Part shown: positions 33,850-43,100 of the stretch, in pieces
Layout of the letters: every line of letters begins with the position of its first letter
Position numbering within the stretch: position 1 is the first letter of the stretch
Virus record (IMG/VR): IMGVR_UViG_3300021373_000910
Coordinates: 1 to 53,467 of that record
Direction: 5' to 3' (one strand)
Source: a virus
DNA: 53,467 nucleotides
Program-made: the position numbers and the translations under genes
The notes under the pieces: generated by a model
The model's database searches: none
The model's input: only the letters and a program-made list of their open reading frames with translations
What the model was told of the DNA's origin: nothing

Positions 33850-33925
33850 GGTCATTATATGACACATTATCACTGTGGGATAATTCCCCACGTTAAAACA
33901 ATCAATAACTACTAAGGAAAAAAAT

Positions 33926-34993
33926 ATGTCATCACTACTAGAAAAGCTTCAGAAATCTGGAGCCATAAAACACACTTCGATATTAAATAAGTCTACATTT
34001 TTTAATGTGAAGGATAGTATACCAACTGAAATTCCAATCATTAATGTTGCTTTGAGTGGACGGTTAGACGGCGGCTTAACGCCTGGACTAACGTTTCTTG
34101 CTGGGGAATCAAAGAGCTTTAAATCTTTGCTCGGACTAATGCTTGTTAAGGCATACATGAAGAAACATGAAGATGCTGTGTGTTTGTTTTACGATTCAGA
34201 GTTTGGTATTACACCAGACTATATCGAGTCAAACGGGATTGACACTAGTAGAGTGCTTCATATTCCAATTGAACATCTTGAGCAACTGAAGTTTGACATT
34301 TCAAAGAGACTAGAAGAAATAGAGCGTGGCGACAAAGTAATTATCTTTGTTGACTCTGTAGGCAATCTTGCTTCTAAGAAAGAAGTGGAAGATGCTTTGG
34401 ACGGAAAGTCTGTTGCTGATATGTCTCGTGCAAAAGTGATGAAATCACTCTGGCGAATTGTAACGCCACACTTGACTACAAAAGACATTCCTTGTGTTGC
34501 TGTCAATCACACTTATCAGACAATGGAGCTTTATTCTAAAGCAATCATGTCCGGTGGTACTGGAGGCATGTATAGTGCAAATCAAGTATTTGTAATTACA
34601 AAAGCCCAAGACAAAGACGGGAAAGAGTTGATGGGTTATAACTTCACTATCAACATTGAGAAGTCACGCTTTGTTCGTGAGAAATCCAAGTTCCCATTCA
34701 ATGCTCGATTTGATGCTGGAATCAACAAGTGGTCTGGATTACTCGATCTTGCAACAGAAGGTGGCTTTGTCGTTAAACCTAGCATGGGTTGGTACTCAAA
34801 AGTCGATCCAGAAACAGGTGAAGTCGAAGATAAGAAGTATCGAGCAAAAGATACTGATACAAAAGATTTTTGGCTTCCCATCTTGACAAGCAAGCGCTTT
34901 CAAGAGTATATTAGTGACAGATATCAAATCGCCACACGTTCACTTGTGGTAGACGAACCAGAAGATTATGAAGAGGCTAATCTAGATGATTGA
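33926..34993 (+). CDS. uvsX: RecA-like recombinase UvsX
   Basis: 355 residues (T4 UvsX 391). Strand-exchange ATPase. The T4-type Walker A lacks the usual second Gly: GESKSFKS at 60-67. Walker B VIIFVDSVGN is at about 136-145, and a DNA-loop region with GGTGGMY follows. It needs UvsY (12403) for loading. Ends with an acidic tail and overlaps gp41 by eight bases. Confidence 0.95.
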   Translation: MSSLLEKLQKSGAIKHTSILNKSTFFNVKDSIPTEIPIINVALSGRLDGGLTPGLTFLAGESKSFKSLLGLMLVKAYMKKHEDAVCLFYDSEFGITPDYIESNGIDTSRVLHIPIEHLEQLKFDISKRLEEIERGDKVIIFVDSVGNLASKKEVEDALDGKSVADMSRAKVMKSLWRIVTPHLTTKDIPCVAVNHTYQTMELYSKAIMSGGTGGMYSANQVFVITKAQDKDGKELMGYNFTINIEKSRFVREKSKFPFNARFDAGINKWSGLLDLATEGGFVVKPSMGWYSKVDPETGEVEDKKYRAKDTDTKDFWLPILTSKRFQEYISDRYQIATRSLVVDEPEDYEEANLDD

Positions 34994-36368
34994 AAACACA
35001 ATTCTTGCGTCACTACTTCACAATGAAGAATACATGCGAAGAGTTGCACCTTTTCTAAGTGAATCTTACTTTTTTGATCTTACTGAGAAGACTGTTTACA
35101 GCGCTATTATGTCTTACATCGAAGACTACAATGGCATACCAACAAAAGAAGCATTGCGAATCAATCTTGAAGAGAAAACAACTCTGACGGAAGATTCCTT
35201 TTCTTCTGCTGTTGATATGATCAATGAGTTGAGTTATGATGATCAGACAGATCTCGACTGGCTAGTAGATAAAACTGAAAAGTTCTGTCAAGACAAGGCC
35301 ATCTATAATGCAGTCCGTGAATCCATCCTTGTACTAGACAATCAACACAAGACTCTAGACAAGGGTGCGATTCCACAATTGCTGAGTGACGCCCTTGGCG
35401 TCTCGTTTGATCAGAATGTTGGACACGACTTTCTGGAGCTTTACGAAGATCGATATCGCTTTTATCACACGAAAGAAGACAAGATCCCATTCGACATAGA
35501 TCTGATGAACAAGATCACGAAGGGTGGACTTTCTCGTAAATCTCTCAGCGTGATTCTTGCTGGAACAGGTGTGGGTAAAACTTTGTTTATGACTCACTGT
35601 GCATCTGCTAATCTTCTCTCTGGATTAAATGTTCTGTATATCACGATGGAGATGGCTGAAGAACGCATCGCTGAGCGGATCGATGCGAATCTACTTGACG
35701 TTACGATGGACACTCTGAGAGAAATGCCTAAAGATGTCTATCTTAAGAAGGTGCAACGAGTCAAAGAAAAGACTACAGGTAAGTTGATTGTCAAAGAGTA
35801 TCCAACAGCAAGCGCTGGATCTGGACACTTTCGACATTTGTTAAACGAGTTGAAACTGAAAAAGAACTTCACTCCAGATGTTATTTACATTGACTATCTG
35901 AATATATGTACAAGTTCTCGTGTGAAGAATGCAAGCGCAAACTCATATACAATTGTTAAGGCAATTGCTGAAGAATTGAGAGGGCTTGCTGTCGAGTTTA
36001 ATGTTCCAATTATGTCTGCGACACAGACTACAAGGAGCGGATACTCTAACTCTGATATTGGGCTTGAAGATACCTCTGAGTCTTTTGGACTTCCAGCGAC
36101 TGCTGACTTCATGTTTGGCGTAGTATCGACAGAGCAACTAGAAGAGTCTAATCTGGTGATGATCAAGCAATTGAAAAATCGCTGGGGAGATCCAAACTAC
36201 AAGAAGAGATTCGTTGTCGGCATTGATCGATCTAAGATGAAACTTTTTGATGCTGATGAGGATGCTCAAAGTGCTGTGATGGATGACTCTGCTCAAGCAC
36301 CTAAGTCTAACAATGTAGCGACACTCAAAGCGAAAAACTCGAAGCCAGACTTTTCGAATTTCACATAA
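34986..36368 (+). CDS. 41: Replicative DNA helicase gp41
   Basis: 460 residues (T4 gp41 475). DnaB-family hexameric helicase that works with primase gp61. Walker A GTGVGKT near 191-197, Walker B FTPDVIYIDYLN around 296-307, and a C-terminal SQ/AK-rich tail. Coupled to uvsX by overlap, followed by a strong terminator. Confidence 0.95.
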   Translation: MIENTILASLLHNEEYMRRVAPFLSESYFFDLTEKTVYSAIMSYIEDYNGIPTKEALRINLEEKTTLTEDSFSSAVDMINELSYDDQTDLDWLVDKTEKFCQDKAIYNAVRESILVLDNQHKTLDKGAIPQLLSDALGVSFDQNVGHDFLELYEDRYRFYHTKEDKIPFDIDLMNKITKGGLSRKSLSVILAGTGVGKTLFMTHCASANLLSGLNVLYITMEMAEERIAERIDANLLDVTMDTLREMPKDVYLKKVQRVKEKTTGKLIVKEYPTASAGSGHFRHLLNELKLKKNFTPDVIYIDYLNICTSSRVKNASANSYTIVKAIAEELRGLAVEFNVPIMSATQTTRSGYSNSDIGLEDTSESFGLPATADFMFGVVSTEQLEESNLVMIKQLKNRWGDPNYKKRFVVGIDRSKMKLFDADEDAQSAVMDDSAQAPKSNNVATLKAKNSKPDFSNFT

Positions 36369-36372
36369 AAAA

Positions 36373-36393
36373 AGGGGGCGCAATGCCCCCTCT
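36373..36393 (+). terminator. Terminator after gp41
   Basis: Stem GGGGGC/GCCCCC with loop GCAAT, preceded by seven A residues and followed by TCTT. The A-run on the left also makes it terminator-like for the opposite strand. Confidence 0.75.
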
Positions 36394-36572
36394 TATAAAT
36401 CAGACTACGTGGCAGGCCAGAACCCCACTGGCATTTAAAATGCTACACCTGCTATTCCTATGTGATTGGGTAATAATTACTCTACACACTTGCCTCTTAC
36501 GAATACCGTATGAACACGCACCCTGACACTATTTATACAAATTGATTTTTCAATGGCTTATATTCTGGATTT
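36394..36572. other. Non-coding region with dyads before late head-internal genes
   Basis: With its flanks this is a 237-base gap, one of the longest in the window. It contains a GCCAG/CTGGC dyad near 36415-36432 and an overlapping palindrome GCATTTAAAATGC just after. No convincing ORF, tRNA or sigma70 promoter was seen. It ends in a late promoter. Confidence 0.45.
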
Positions 36573-36580
36573 TATAAATA
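36573..36580 (+). promoter_or_regulatory. T4-type late promoter
   Basis: Exact TATAAATA followed by a second AT-rich stretch; drives the run of late genes 36606-40141. Confidence 0.85.
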
Positions 36581-36605
36581 TTATAATACTATTTAAGGGA
36601 TAGTC

Positions 36606-37322
36606 ATGAGCGCTGCGTCTGATAGATTCGAAAAAATGATAGCAGAATCTGCAAACTCTATTTCTGGCATAAGAGCTAGTCGGCCTACTGTGGGCACTCA
36701 GTACTCAGACGTATTGCTACAAAAGGGGGTCACAAAGACTTGGCTTGAAGTCAAGATGAATCACACCGACAATCTATCTAATCCTAGAGTATTCTATAAA
36801 AATGGAAAGTGGGATACTACTTACACTACCCCCGCTGCGAAAGAAGCAGTTGATATTCTTAACGATGATCCTAAGACAAAGAAGTTTCTTAAAGATTTGT
36901 CTAAGTTTACTGGTATACCCTTAAAACAAATAAAGATACCTACTACAAAAGGCGGACTAAAAGAAGAAGGCGCTGTTCCTCTTCATATAATGAAAGCATA
37001 CTTTGCACAGCCTGGAATCAATCGCTATATAGCAGAGATGAAAAACTATGATATGGCGTCTTTAATTACAAAGCATTACACTGTAGGTAAAGCTGAGCCT
37101 GCATATTATATGCAAGCCGCAGATGATTTTTATCGGATATCGAGTAAAAATCCATTTAAAGTGCCTAGTGCTGTTCCCTTGCTAAAAGGTAGCGGTGACT
37201 TTAAAGTAAGAATTGCAACTCGTTCGCAGTTTTACGAAGTTCAAGCGGAATTAAAAATTACGTCAATGCCTAGCAGTAAATACTCGTTAGCGCCTGACTC
37301 AAAGAAAAAGAATCCTTTTTAA
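36606..37322 (+). CDS. Putative PD-(D/E)XK-type nuclease, late
   Basis: 238 residues. Near the N terminus is a pattern of the restriction-nuclease fold: SDV with Asp35, a beta strand, then Glu48-Val-Lys50 (WLEVKMNH), followed by aromatic and basic residues. The rest is a mixed domain with no known name. First gene of a late operon that continues with capsid-targeted proteins, so it could be a virion-associated nuclease or act late on DNA. Family not recognised, so the nuclease call is an inference. Confidence 0.5.
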   Translation: MSAASDRFEKMIAESANSISGIRASRPTVGTQYSDVLLQKGVTKTWLEVKMNHTDNLSNPRVFYKNGKWDTTYTTPAAKEAVDILNDDPKTKKFLKDLSKFTGIPLKQIKIPTTKGGLKEEGAVPLHIMKAYFAQPGINRYIAEMKNYDMASLITKHYTVGKAEPAYYMQAADDFYRISSKNPFKVPSAVPLLKGSGDFKVRIATRSQFYEVQAELKITSMPSSKYSLAPDSKKKNPF

Positions 37323-37337
37323 GACTAAGTTAAAACA

Positions 37338-37604
37338 ATGAAATCATTCAGTCAATACATTACAGAGTATAACGATGAAACTCTTATAAAGAAAATAAAG
37401 CACCCTAGTGGGACTTCTTTGATGATCTCTCGTTACAAGAACGGTCCTGATGAAGGCAAGTATGTTGTTCGAATATCTAGGAGTAATTATGAGCGTGGAA
37501 AGCAGAATCGCACGATGCGAGCTATACACGATAAACCGCTTGATGCAGAAGCAGCCGTAGCACTTTTTAACAAAAGAAAGAAATCGATCTGGAAGAAAAA
37601 ATGA
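37338..37604 (+). CDS. Small predicted capsid-internal protein
   Basis: 88 residues beginning MKSFSQYITE, which matches the T4 capsid-targeting sequence of internal proteins (MKTYQEFIAE in IPII and IPIII, from memory) and ends in an Ile-x-Glu cleavage site. After the site the protein is strongly basic (pI high, many Lys/Arg), as expected for a DNA-packed internal protein ejected into the cell. Overlaps the next gene by four bases. Function in the cell is unknown; T4 IPs include inhibitors of host restriction. Confidence 0.7.
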   Translation: MKSFSQYITEYNDETLIKKIKHPSGTSLMISRYKNGPDEGKYVVRISRSNYERGKQNRTMRAIHDKPLDAEAAVALFNKRKKSIWKKK

Positions 37605-38122
37605 AATCGTTTAGTCAATTTATATCAGAAAGAAAAGACTCTTTTTTCATTGTAAGCTTTGATGGTGTTCTCGACAATAAGCTAGTTTCAGCTAAAGATG
37701 CCAAAGATGCAGTAAGCAAATCTAAAATGAAAGAACTAGGAATCGAACTCAAATATAAGCCTAATGGTATTGTCCACGGAGATGTTAAAAACTATAAAGA
37801 TACCAGTGGGAAAATTTTAAAGACTTTAGATTTCGAAGATCTTCTTTTTAAGTTTAGAAACAATCATCCCAAAGCTGGGAATATGAGAGTCGGACATGAA
37901 ATGAAACCAGGTGAAATTAAAAAGATATGGAAGCAGATTTCTACAAAAACAAAACATAGAATAAAGATTGCAAGATTTATTGAAGAAAAGAATTTTGACG
38001 AAATGTTTGATTTGTTTTTAATAATGGAGGCAGATAACACATTCGAAAAATTGGGAGTTAATCCTATTCAAGCAACAATAATCTTCAATTGGGTCAACAA
38101 AAATCTATTGAGTAAAAGATAA
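37601..38122 (+). CDS. Predicted capsid-internal protein
   Basis: 173 residues beginning MKSFSQFISE (same targeting signal and Ile-Ser-Glu site). The remainder is basic (Lys-rich), with a mixed helical fold. Overlaps the upstream small internal-protein gene by four bases, and its stop directly abuts the next start. Not recognised beyond the signal. Confidence 0.65.
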   Translation: MKSFSQFISERKDSFFIVSFDGVLDNKLVSAKDAKDAVSKSKMKELGIELKYKPNGIVHGDVKNYKDTSGKILKTLDFEDLLFKFRNNHPKAGNMRVGHEMKPGEIKKIWKQISTKTKHRIKIARFIEEKNFDEMFDLFLIMEADNTFEKLGVNPIQATIIFNWVNKNLLSKR

Positions 38123-39349
38123 ATGAAATCGTTTAAAACGTTTTTGAATGAGTCAAAGAACACACACATGACTCACCTTGAAGACTCTATCATTGATAAC
38201 GGGGTCGATGGTGCTCGTGACACAATTAACTATCTTCGCTCGTTGCGTGATATGCTCGCAGGCAAGTCAAAGAGTTCTGTCAACGTTACAGTGAAGTGGG
38301 ACGGAGCGCCTGCAGTGTTCGCTGGTATCGATCCGAGCGATGGCAAGTTCTTCGTGGCGAAGAAAGGTATCTTCAATAAGAATCCTAAGATATACAAGAC
38401 AAATGCAGATATTGATGCTGATACAACAGGTGATTTGAATGAGAAGATGAAAGTTGCATTGAAACATCTTCCAAGTTTAGGTATTAAAGGAGTTGTTCAA
38501 GGTGATTTTTTATTTTCGAAAAGTGATTTACAGACGATGGATATTGATGGTGAATCGCATATTACTTTCCATCCTAATACGATTGTTTACGCTGTACCGT
38601 CAAAAAGCGACCTCGGTAGAAAAATTAGCAGGGCAGACTTCGGTGTGGTATGGCATACAACATACAGAGGAGAGTCTTTTGAGTCAATGTCAGCAAGTTT
38701 TGGAAAGGAGATTGCAAGTGATCTTAAAACTTCAGCAAAGGTCTTCTCAGTAGACGCAATGTACAAAGATGTCTCTGGCTCAGCTAATTTTAACAAGAAA
38801 GAAACAGCAGAGATTACTGCGATTCTATCACAAGCAGGCAAGACGTTCAACAAAGTCAAGCGTAGTACGTTTGATATGATCAGTAAGAATGCTGATATTA
38901 ATATGAGAATGAACACCTTCATTAACGCTAAGATTCGTAACGATCAGTTGCCTAATCCAAAGAAAGTTGCTACCGAGTTTGTATCGTATATCGAAGGCAT
39001 CTATCAGAAAGAAGAAGACAAGCGCAAGAGCGAGAAAGGCAAAGCGACACAAAGAGCCAAGCGAGACGAAATCTTAAACTTCTTTAAGAGTAGCCCAGTC
39101 AAAGAAATCGAAGATCTGTTTACACTATATAATCTCGTAGCAAAAGCAAAACTCATGATCATTCGCAAGCTAGAGAAGGCGCAAGGGTTGGGAACATTCT
39201 TGAAGACTAAAGACGGGCTTGAAGCAACAGGTCAAGAAGGCTTTGTTGCGATTGATCACACAGGTAAAAATGTAGTCAAGCTAGTAGACAGATTACAGTT
39301 TAGTAAAGCAAACTTTTCTCCCGAATATATCAAGGGATGGGACAAGTAA
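38123..39349 (+). CDS. Capsid-targeted ligase-like protein (DUF6267-like)
   Basis: 408 residues; N terminus MKSFKTFLNE is a capsid-targeting signal with site Leu-Asn-Glu. The core has marks of the DNA/RNA ligase and capping-enzyme superfamily: motif I K58-W-D-G61, motif III-like GDFLF at 127-131, motif IV E372-G-F-V, motif V-like VVKLVD at 384-389 with Lys386. Residues about 200-350 insert a helical region between motifs. The family is conserved in marine T4-like phages as a DUF, function unknown. A packaged ligase injected with DNA would be unusual. Confidence 0.65.
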   Translation: MKSFKTFLNESKNTHMTHLEDSIIDNGVDGARDTINYLRSLRDMLAGKSKSSVNVTVKWDGAPAVFAGIDPSDGKFFVAKKGIFNKNPKIYKTNADIDADTTGDLNEKMKVALKHLPSLGIKGVVQGDFLFSKSDLQTMDIDGESHITFHPNTIVYAVPSKSDLGRKISRADFGVVWHTTYRGESFESMSASFGKEIASDLKTSAKVFSVDAMYKDVSGSANFNKKETAEITAILSQAGKTFNKVKRSTFDMISKNADINMRMNTFINAKIRNDQLPNPKKVATEFVSYIEGIYQKEEDKRKSEKGKATQRAKRDEILNFFKSSPVKEIEDLFTLYNLVAKAKLMIIRKLEKAQGLGTFLKTKDGLEATGQEGFVAIDHTGKNVVKLVDRLQFSKANFSPEYIKGWDK

Positions 39350-40141
39350 ATGGCTATTTGGAATAAAGACACTCAATCATTTTTAGATAATAATAAGACG
39401 CTGTTTGAGGCATTTCAAATGGCAGACAAAGACGGAAATATTATTAATTCTTCCGGTGCGGCTTCCAACATTCCAATTGCGGCAGGAGATGTTACTGGCT
39501 ACTCACATATCAACAAGTTTGGTGCTACAAACGGAGATGTCACTGCTGGAACAGTTTGGGACGGTAATAGCGGAACAGTTGCTTATCCTTATCCAGCAAA
39601 TAGCGTACTGACTTTAGCTGGAGCGACTAACACTGCGGATGATGGAGAGGCTGTAGAAGTTCAAGGTCTTGACGCAGATTATAATCCTGTTATTGAAATT
39701 ATTAATATCGGCTCGGCGGGATTGACAGTCTTCTCTCGTGTGTTTCGAGCAAGAATGGTAGCGTCAGAGAATAGTCAAGATATCAACATTTCACAAAGCG
39801 GTACAGTTGCAGCCAAGATTCTTGCTGGTCTGGGTCAAACTCTCATGACAGTTTACACTGTGCCAGCAGGAAAGACTGCCTATCTTCTCGATCTGCATTT
39901 GGGATCCGATAAAGCATCTACTAACGCTGGGGTGACTTATCGTTTGTTTGCACGACCATTTGGCGGAGCATTTAACATTAAAGGTAACTTCAATGCCGCA
40001 GGTGGTCAGAGTCTCGACATCAATTATCCTGTTCCCCTCAAGTTTGAAGAAAAGACAGATATCAAGATTGATGTTGTGGCCGGACAGGCAACACAAGTAT
40101 CAGCAACGTTCGATCTAATACTGGTAGACAATCCAGCTTAA
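39350..40141 (+). CDS. Late structural protein
   Basis: 263 residues. Starts directly after the ligase-like gene. Beta-rich, Ala/Gly/Thr/Val-rich, with few Lys/Arg, unlike the internal proteins around it. N terminus MAIWNKDTQSFLDNN resembles other late virion proteins (compare MALWGNTDT at 47377). Likely a virion surface or neck part. Not recognised further. Confidence 0.6.
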   Translation: MAIWNKDTQSFLDNNKTLFEAFQMADKDGNIINSSGAASNIPIAAGDVTGYSHINKFGATNGDVTAGTVWDGNSGTVAYPYPANSVLTLAGATNTADDGEAVEVQGLDADYNPVIEIINIGSAGLTVFSRVFRARMVASENSQDINISQSGTVAAKILAGLGQTLMTVYTVPAGKTAYLLDLHLGSDKASTNAGVTYRLFARPFGGAFNIKGNFNAAGGQSLDINYPVPLKFEEKTDIKIDVVAGQATQVSATFDLILVDNPA

Positions 40142-40142
40142 G

Positions 40143-40150
40143 TATAAATA
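40143..40150 (+). promoter_or_regulatory. T4-type late promoter
   Basis: Exact TATAAATA, one base after the stop of the preceding gene; drives the long internal polyprotein and following genes. Confidence 0.83.
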
Positions 40151-40191
40151 ACAACAACAGGTAAGTGTACGCAAAACCCTGAGAGGACAAC

Positions 40192-43100
40192 GTGGAAAAA
40201 GAAGAAAAAAAAGAAAATCCGTCTAAGACTAAAAAGAAAGACGAAACCTTAGTCAAGAACACCATCGAACTCAATCCAACTCTTAATGAGGCAAAAGGTA
40301 AAACTGTCGTCCTTGGTTGGGGTCGCATGAATCCAATCACGTCTGGTCACGAGAAGTTAGCAAACAAAATCAAAGAAGTTGCTAAGAAGCGCTCGGCTAC
40401 ACCCCTTATCTATCTTGGCCAATCACAAGATCCTAAAAAGAATCCGCTTAGTTACGATGATAAAATAAAGCTAGCGCAAATGGCATTTGGTCGTAATCTT
40501 GTAGTCAAGTCAAAAGCAAAGACCATTTTTCAAGTCATGAAAGAACTCGAGGCTAAGTTTGACAACGTAATTCTCGTTGTTGGTGCTGATAGAATCTCGG
40601 AATTTGATACTCTGCTTAACAAGTACAACGGTAAAGACTTTACCTTTGACGACATCGAAGTAGTTTCTGCCGGAGAGCGCACAGATCCCGACTCAGATGA
40701 AGCTAAGAATATGACTGCTGATACTATGTCTGCTTCTGTTATGCGTAAGCTAGCGTCTCAGGGCGATCTTGAGGGCTTTAAGAAGGGCCTCCCAAAGAAA
40801 CTCCAGCGAAACGCTAAGAACATCTACGACATGGTTCGTGGTGGAATGAAACTCGCTAAACTCGAAGAAGAAATGGAATCACTCGATGAAGTGATGACTA
40901 TTCAACAACGAAGAAAGCGTGCCCTTACTATGCGTCGATATAAGACTAAGATCGCCATGGCTCGTAAGAGAATGCGTAGACGATTTGCAGACGCAAGCAA
41001 GCTTAAAACTCGCTCTCGCAAGAAAGCAATTCAACTGATTCGTAAAAAGGTTGCGGGTAAGCAAGGCGCTAACTATAAAGATCTCAGTCCCGCACAAAAA
41101 ATGCTCATTGATAAGAAAGTCGCAAAGCGTAAAGCAATCATCGACAGAATTGCTAAGAGACTTTTACCTCAGGTCAAGAAAGCTGATCGTCAAAAGTTTA
41201 TGACGAAAAGCGAAGAAATGAATCCTGTACTGACTCCCGATAACGAGACACCAAGACAGAAGCGTTACCATCAGATGTTTAATAAGGAAGGATCAATCAA
41301 GCTAGATGGTCGATTCAAAGCATTTAAGAAAAAGCAAAGTCAGTTTGAAGAAGTCAATGACGTAGAGTTGCTACAGCTTATCGAAGAGATTACTAACACC
41401 ATCGATGAAAAGTCGCTCAGCGACAATGATCCGTGGGGCATCAAAAAGCTTAAGTCTGTAACAGTCAATCGAAAGCAATACGCTGTAGCCGCTCAGCTTT
41501 TAAAGAAACTACTTGCACGTAAGAAAAAAGAAAAACCCGGTCGTCATTCTCCAGTTTATTACGCTCAAGTTATTGCAAAGCAATTCGATAATGTAGACGC
41601 TAAGACTCTTGCAAAAATGGTTCAAGAAGAAGGTGGCGCAGGTGATCGTGGTACTGAAAAAGTAACTAAGCGATACAAGAGAGACACGCCCGGTGAGACT
41701 GTCAGCGAGCAAAAGGTTGCACAAGATCCAGACGTAAAAGATCAGCCTGGGACTCAGCCCAAAAAGTATTACAAGGGACTTTCTGATTCTGAAAAAGAAG
41801 CAAGAGCAAAGCAATTCCGTAAAGGCGTAAAAGCGGACGATGATAGTCCTAGCTCTTACAAGTCTGCACCGGGCGACGATGATGCGAAGACAAAAGAGTC
41901 TAAGCACACTAAAAAGTATCGTCAAATGTATGGGGAGTCTTTGGAAGAAGGTCCTAACATGGAACGAGCAAAGGATCAGATTAAGAGAATTCGCAATCGA
42001 GTCAGAAAAGAGGTTGATCAGATTCAAGATCGTGCGAGAGCTGCTGATGTTCAGCGTAAGAATCGCAGTACTCGTCCTCGGTTGGCAACTGAAACATATG
42101 AGTTGACTGAAGAGTCAAAAGAAGCATTGATGAAAAAGGCTGATAAGTCCGGAATTCCATATAGTATTCTCAAAAAAGTTTATGATCGGGGAATGGCAGC
42201 GTGGAAGACAGGGCATCGCCCAGGTGCTACTCAACAGCAGTGGGCGTATGCTCGTGTCAATTCGTTTATCACTAAGGGTAAAGGAACTTGGGACGGAGCA
42301 GATAAAGATCTAGCATCTAAGGTCAAGAAGGAATCGGTCAACGAAGAAGTCAACATGAAAAATGTTGATAAACTCAAGACTGCCGCCAGAGACTTTAGCA
42401 AAAACAAGAGCAGAAACTTTCAGTCAATCGAAGATGCACTATTAACGATTGTGCAGTCGATGCGGGTTTTAGGGAAAAGCACTTCTGGGCGGACTGATTA
42501 TAAGCACGAAGGAATCATTGATAAAGAAATCTCAAGAATCAATAATATCTCTAGTAAAGCATACGGTACAGAAGAAGGTAAAGAGATAAAAAGCCTTCTT
42601 ACTAAACACGGGCTTGTAACTAAGACAGGTAGCACATACAGTCCAATGATGGATTTGATTTACGAGTCGGTAAATGAAGCAGTTTCTCCCGCACAGCAAG
42701 CGGCTATTGCTATCTCTAAGAAAGAGCGAGGCGAAAAGCCTAAGAAGACTTTTAAAGAAGCTCGCAAGAGTCGAAAAATGTCTGCTCAAGATCGCTTGTG
42801 GAAAAGCTATAACGCTTATACCAAAAGAACAACTGGTAAAAGCGCAGACGAACGTGTAAAAGAACTTGAGCAAATGATCCAAAAAATGAAAAAGGAGCGA
42901 GAGGCTCTAGACGAACAAGATCCTTGTTGGGATGGATATAAGCAAGTTGGAATGAAGAAAGGGAAGAAAGGTAAGCCTGTTCCAAACTGCGTGAAAGAAA
43001 CTGTTCGAAGCAAGACAATCAAAGTCGGTGAAGACGCTATCGGCGCTGATGAAACTCACTATGCTCTCGTAAAGGAAAGAGAAGTAGTTGCAATCGGCAA

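Noticed and set aside
36391-36400. TATAAATC as a late promoter
   Set aside because: Last base differs from TATAAATA and it directly follows the gp41 terminator with no gene for more than 200 bases.
36394-36572. tRNA gene in the long gap
   Set aside because: No T-arm consensus or cloverleaf could be built on either strand.
41509-42027. 172-codon open frame on the minus strand
   Set aside because: Lies wholly inside the 1114-residue polyprotein gene, has no ribosome site, and its Cys/Leu/Phe/Arg-rich product is typical of antisense of a Lys/Glu-rich gene.
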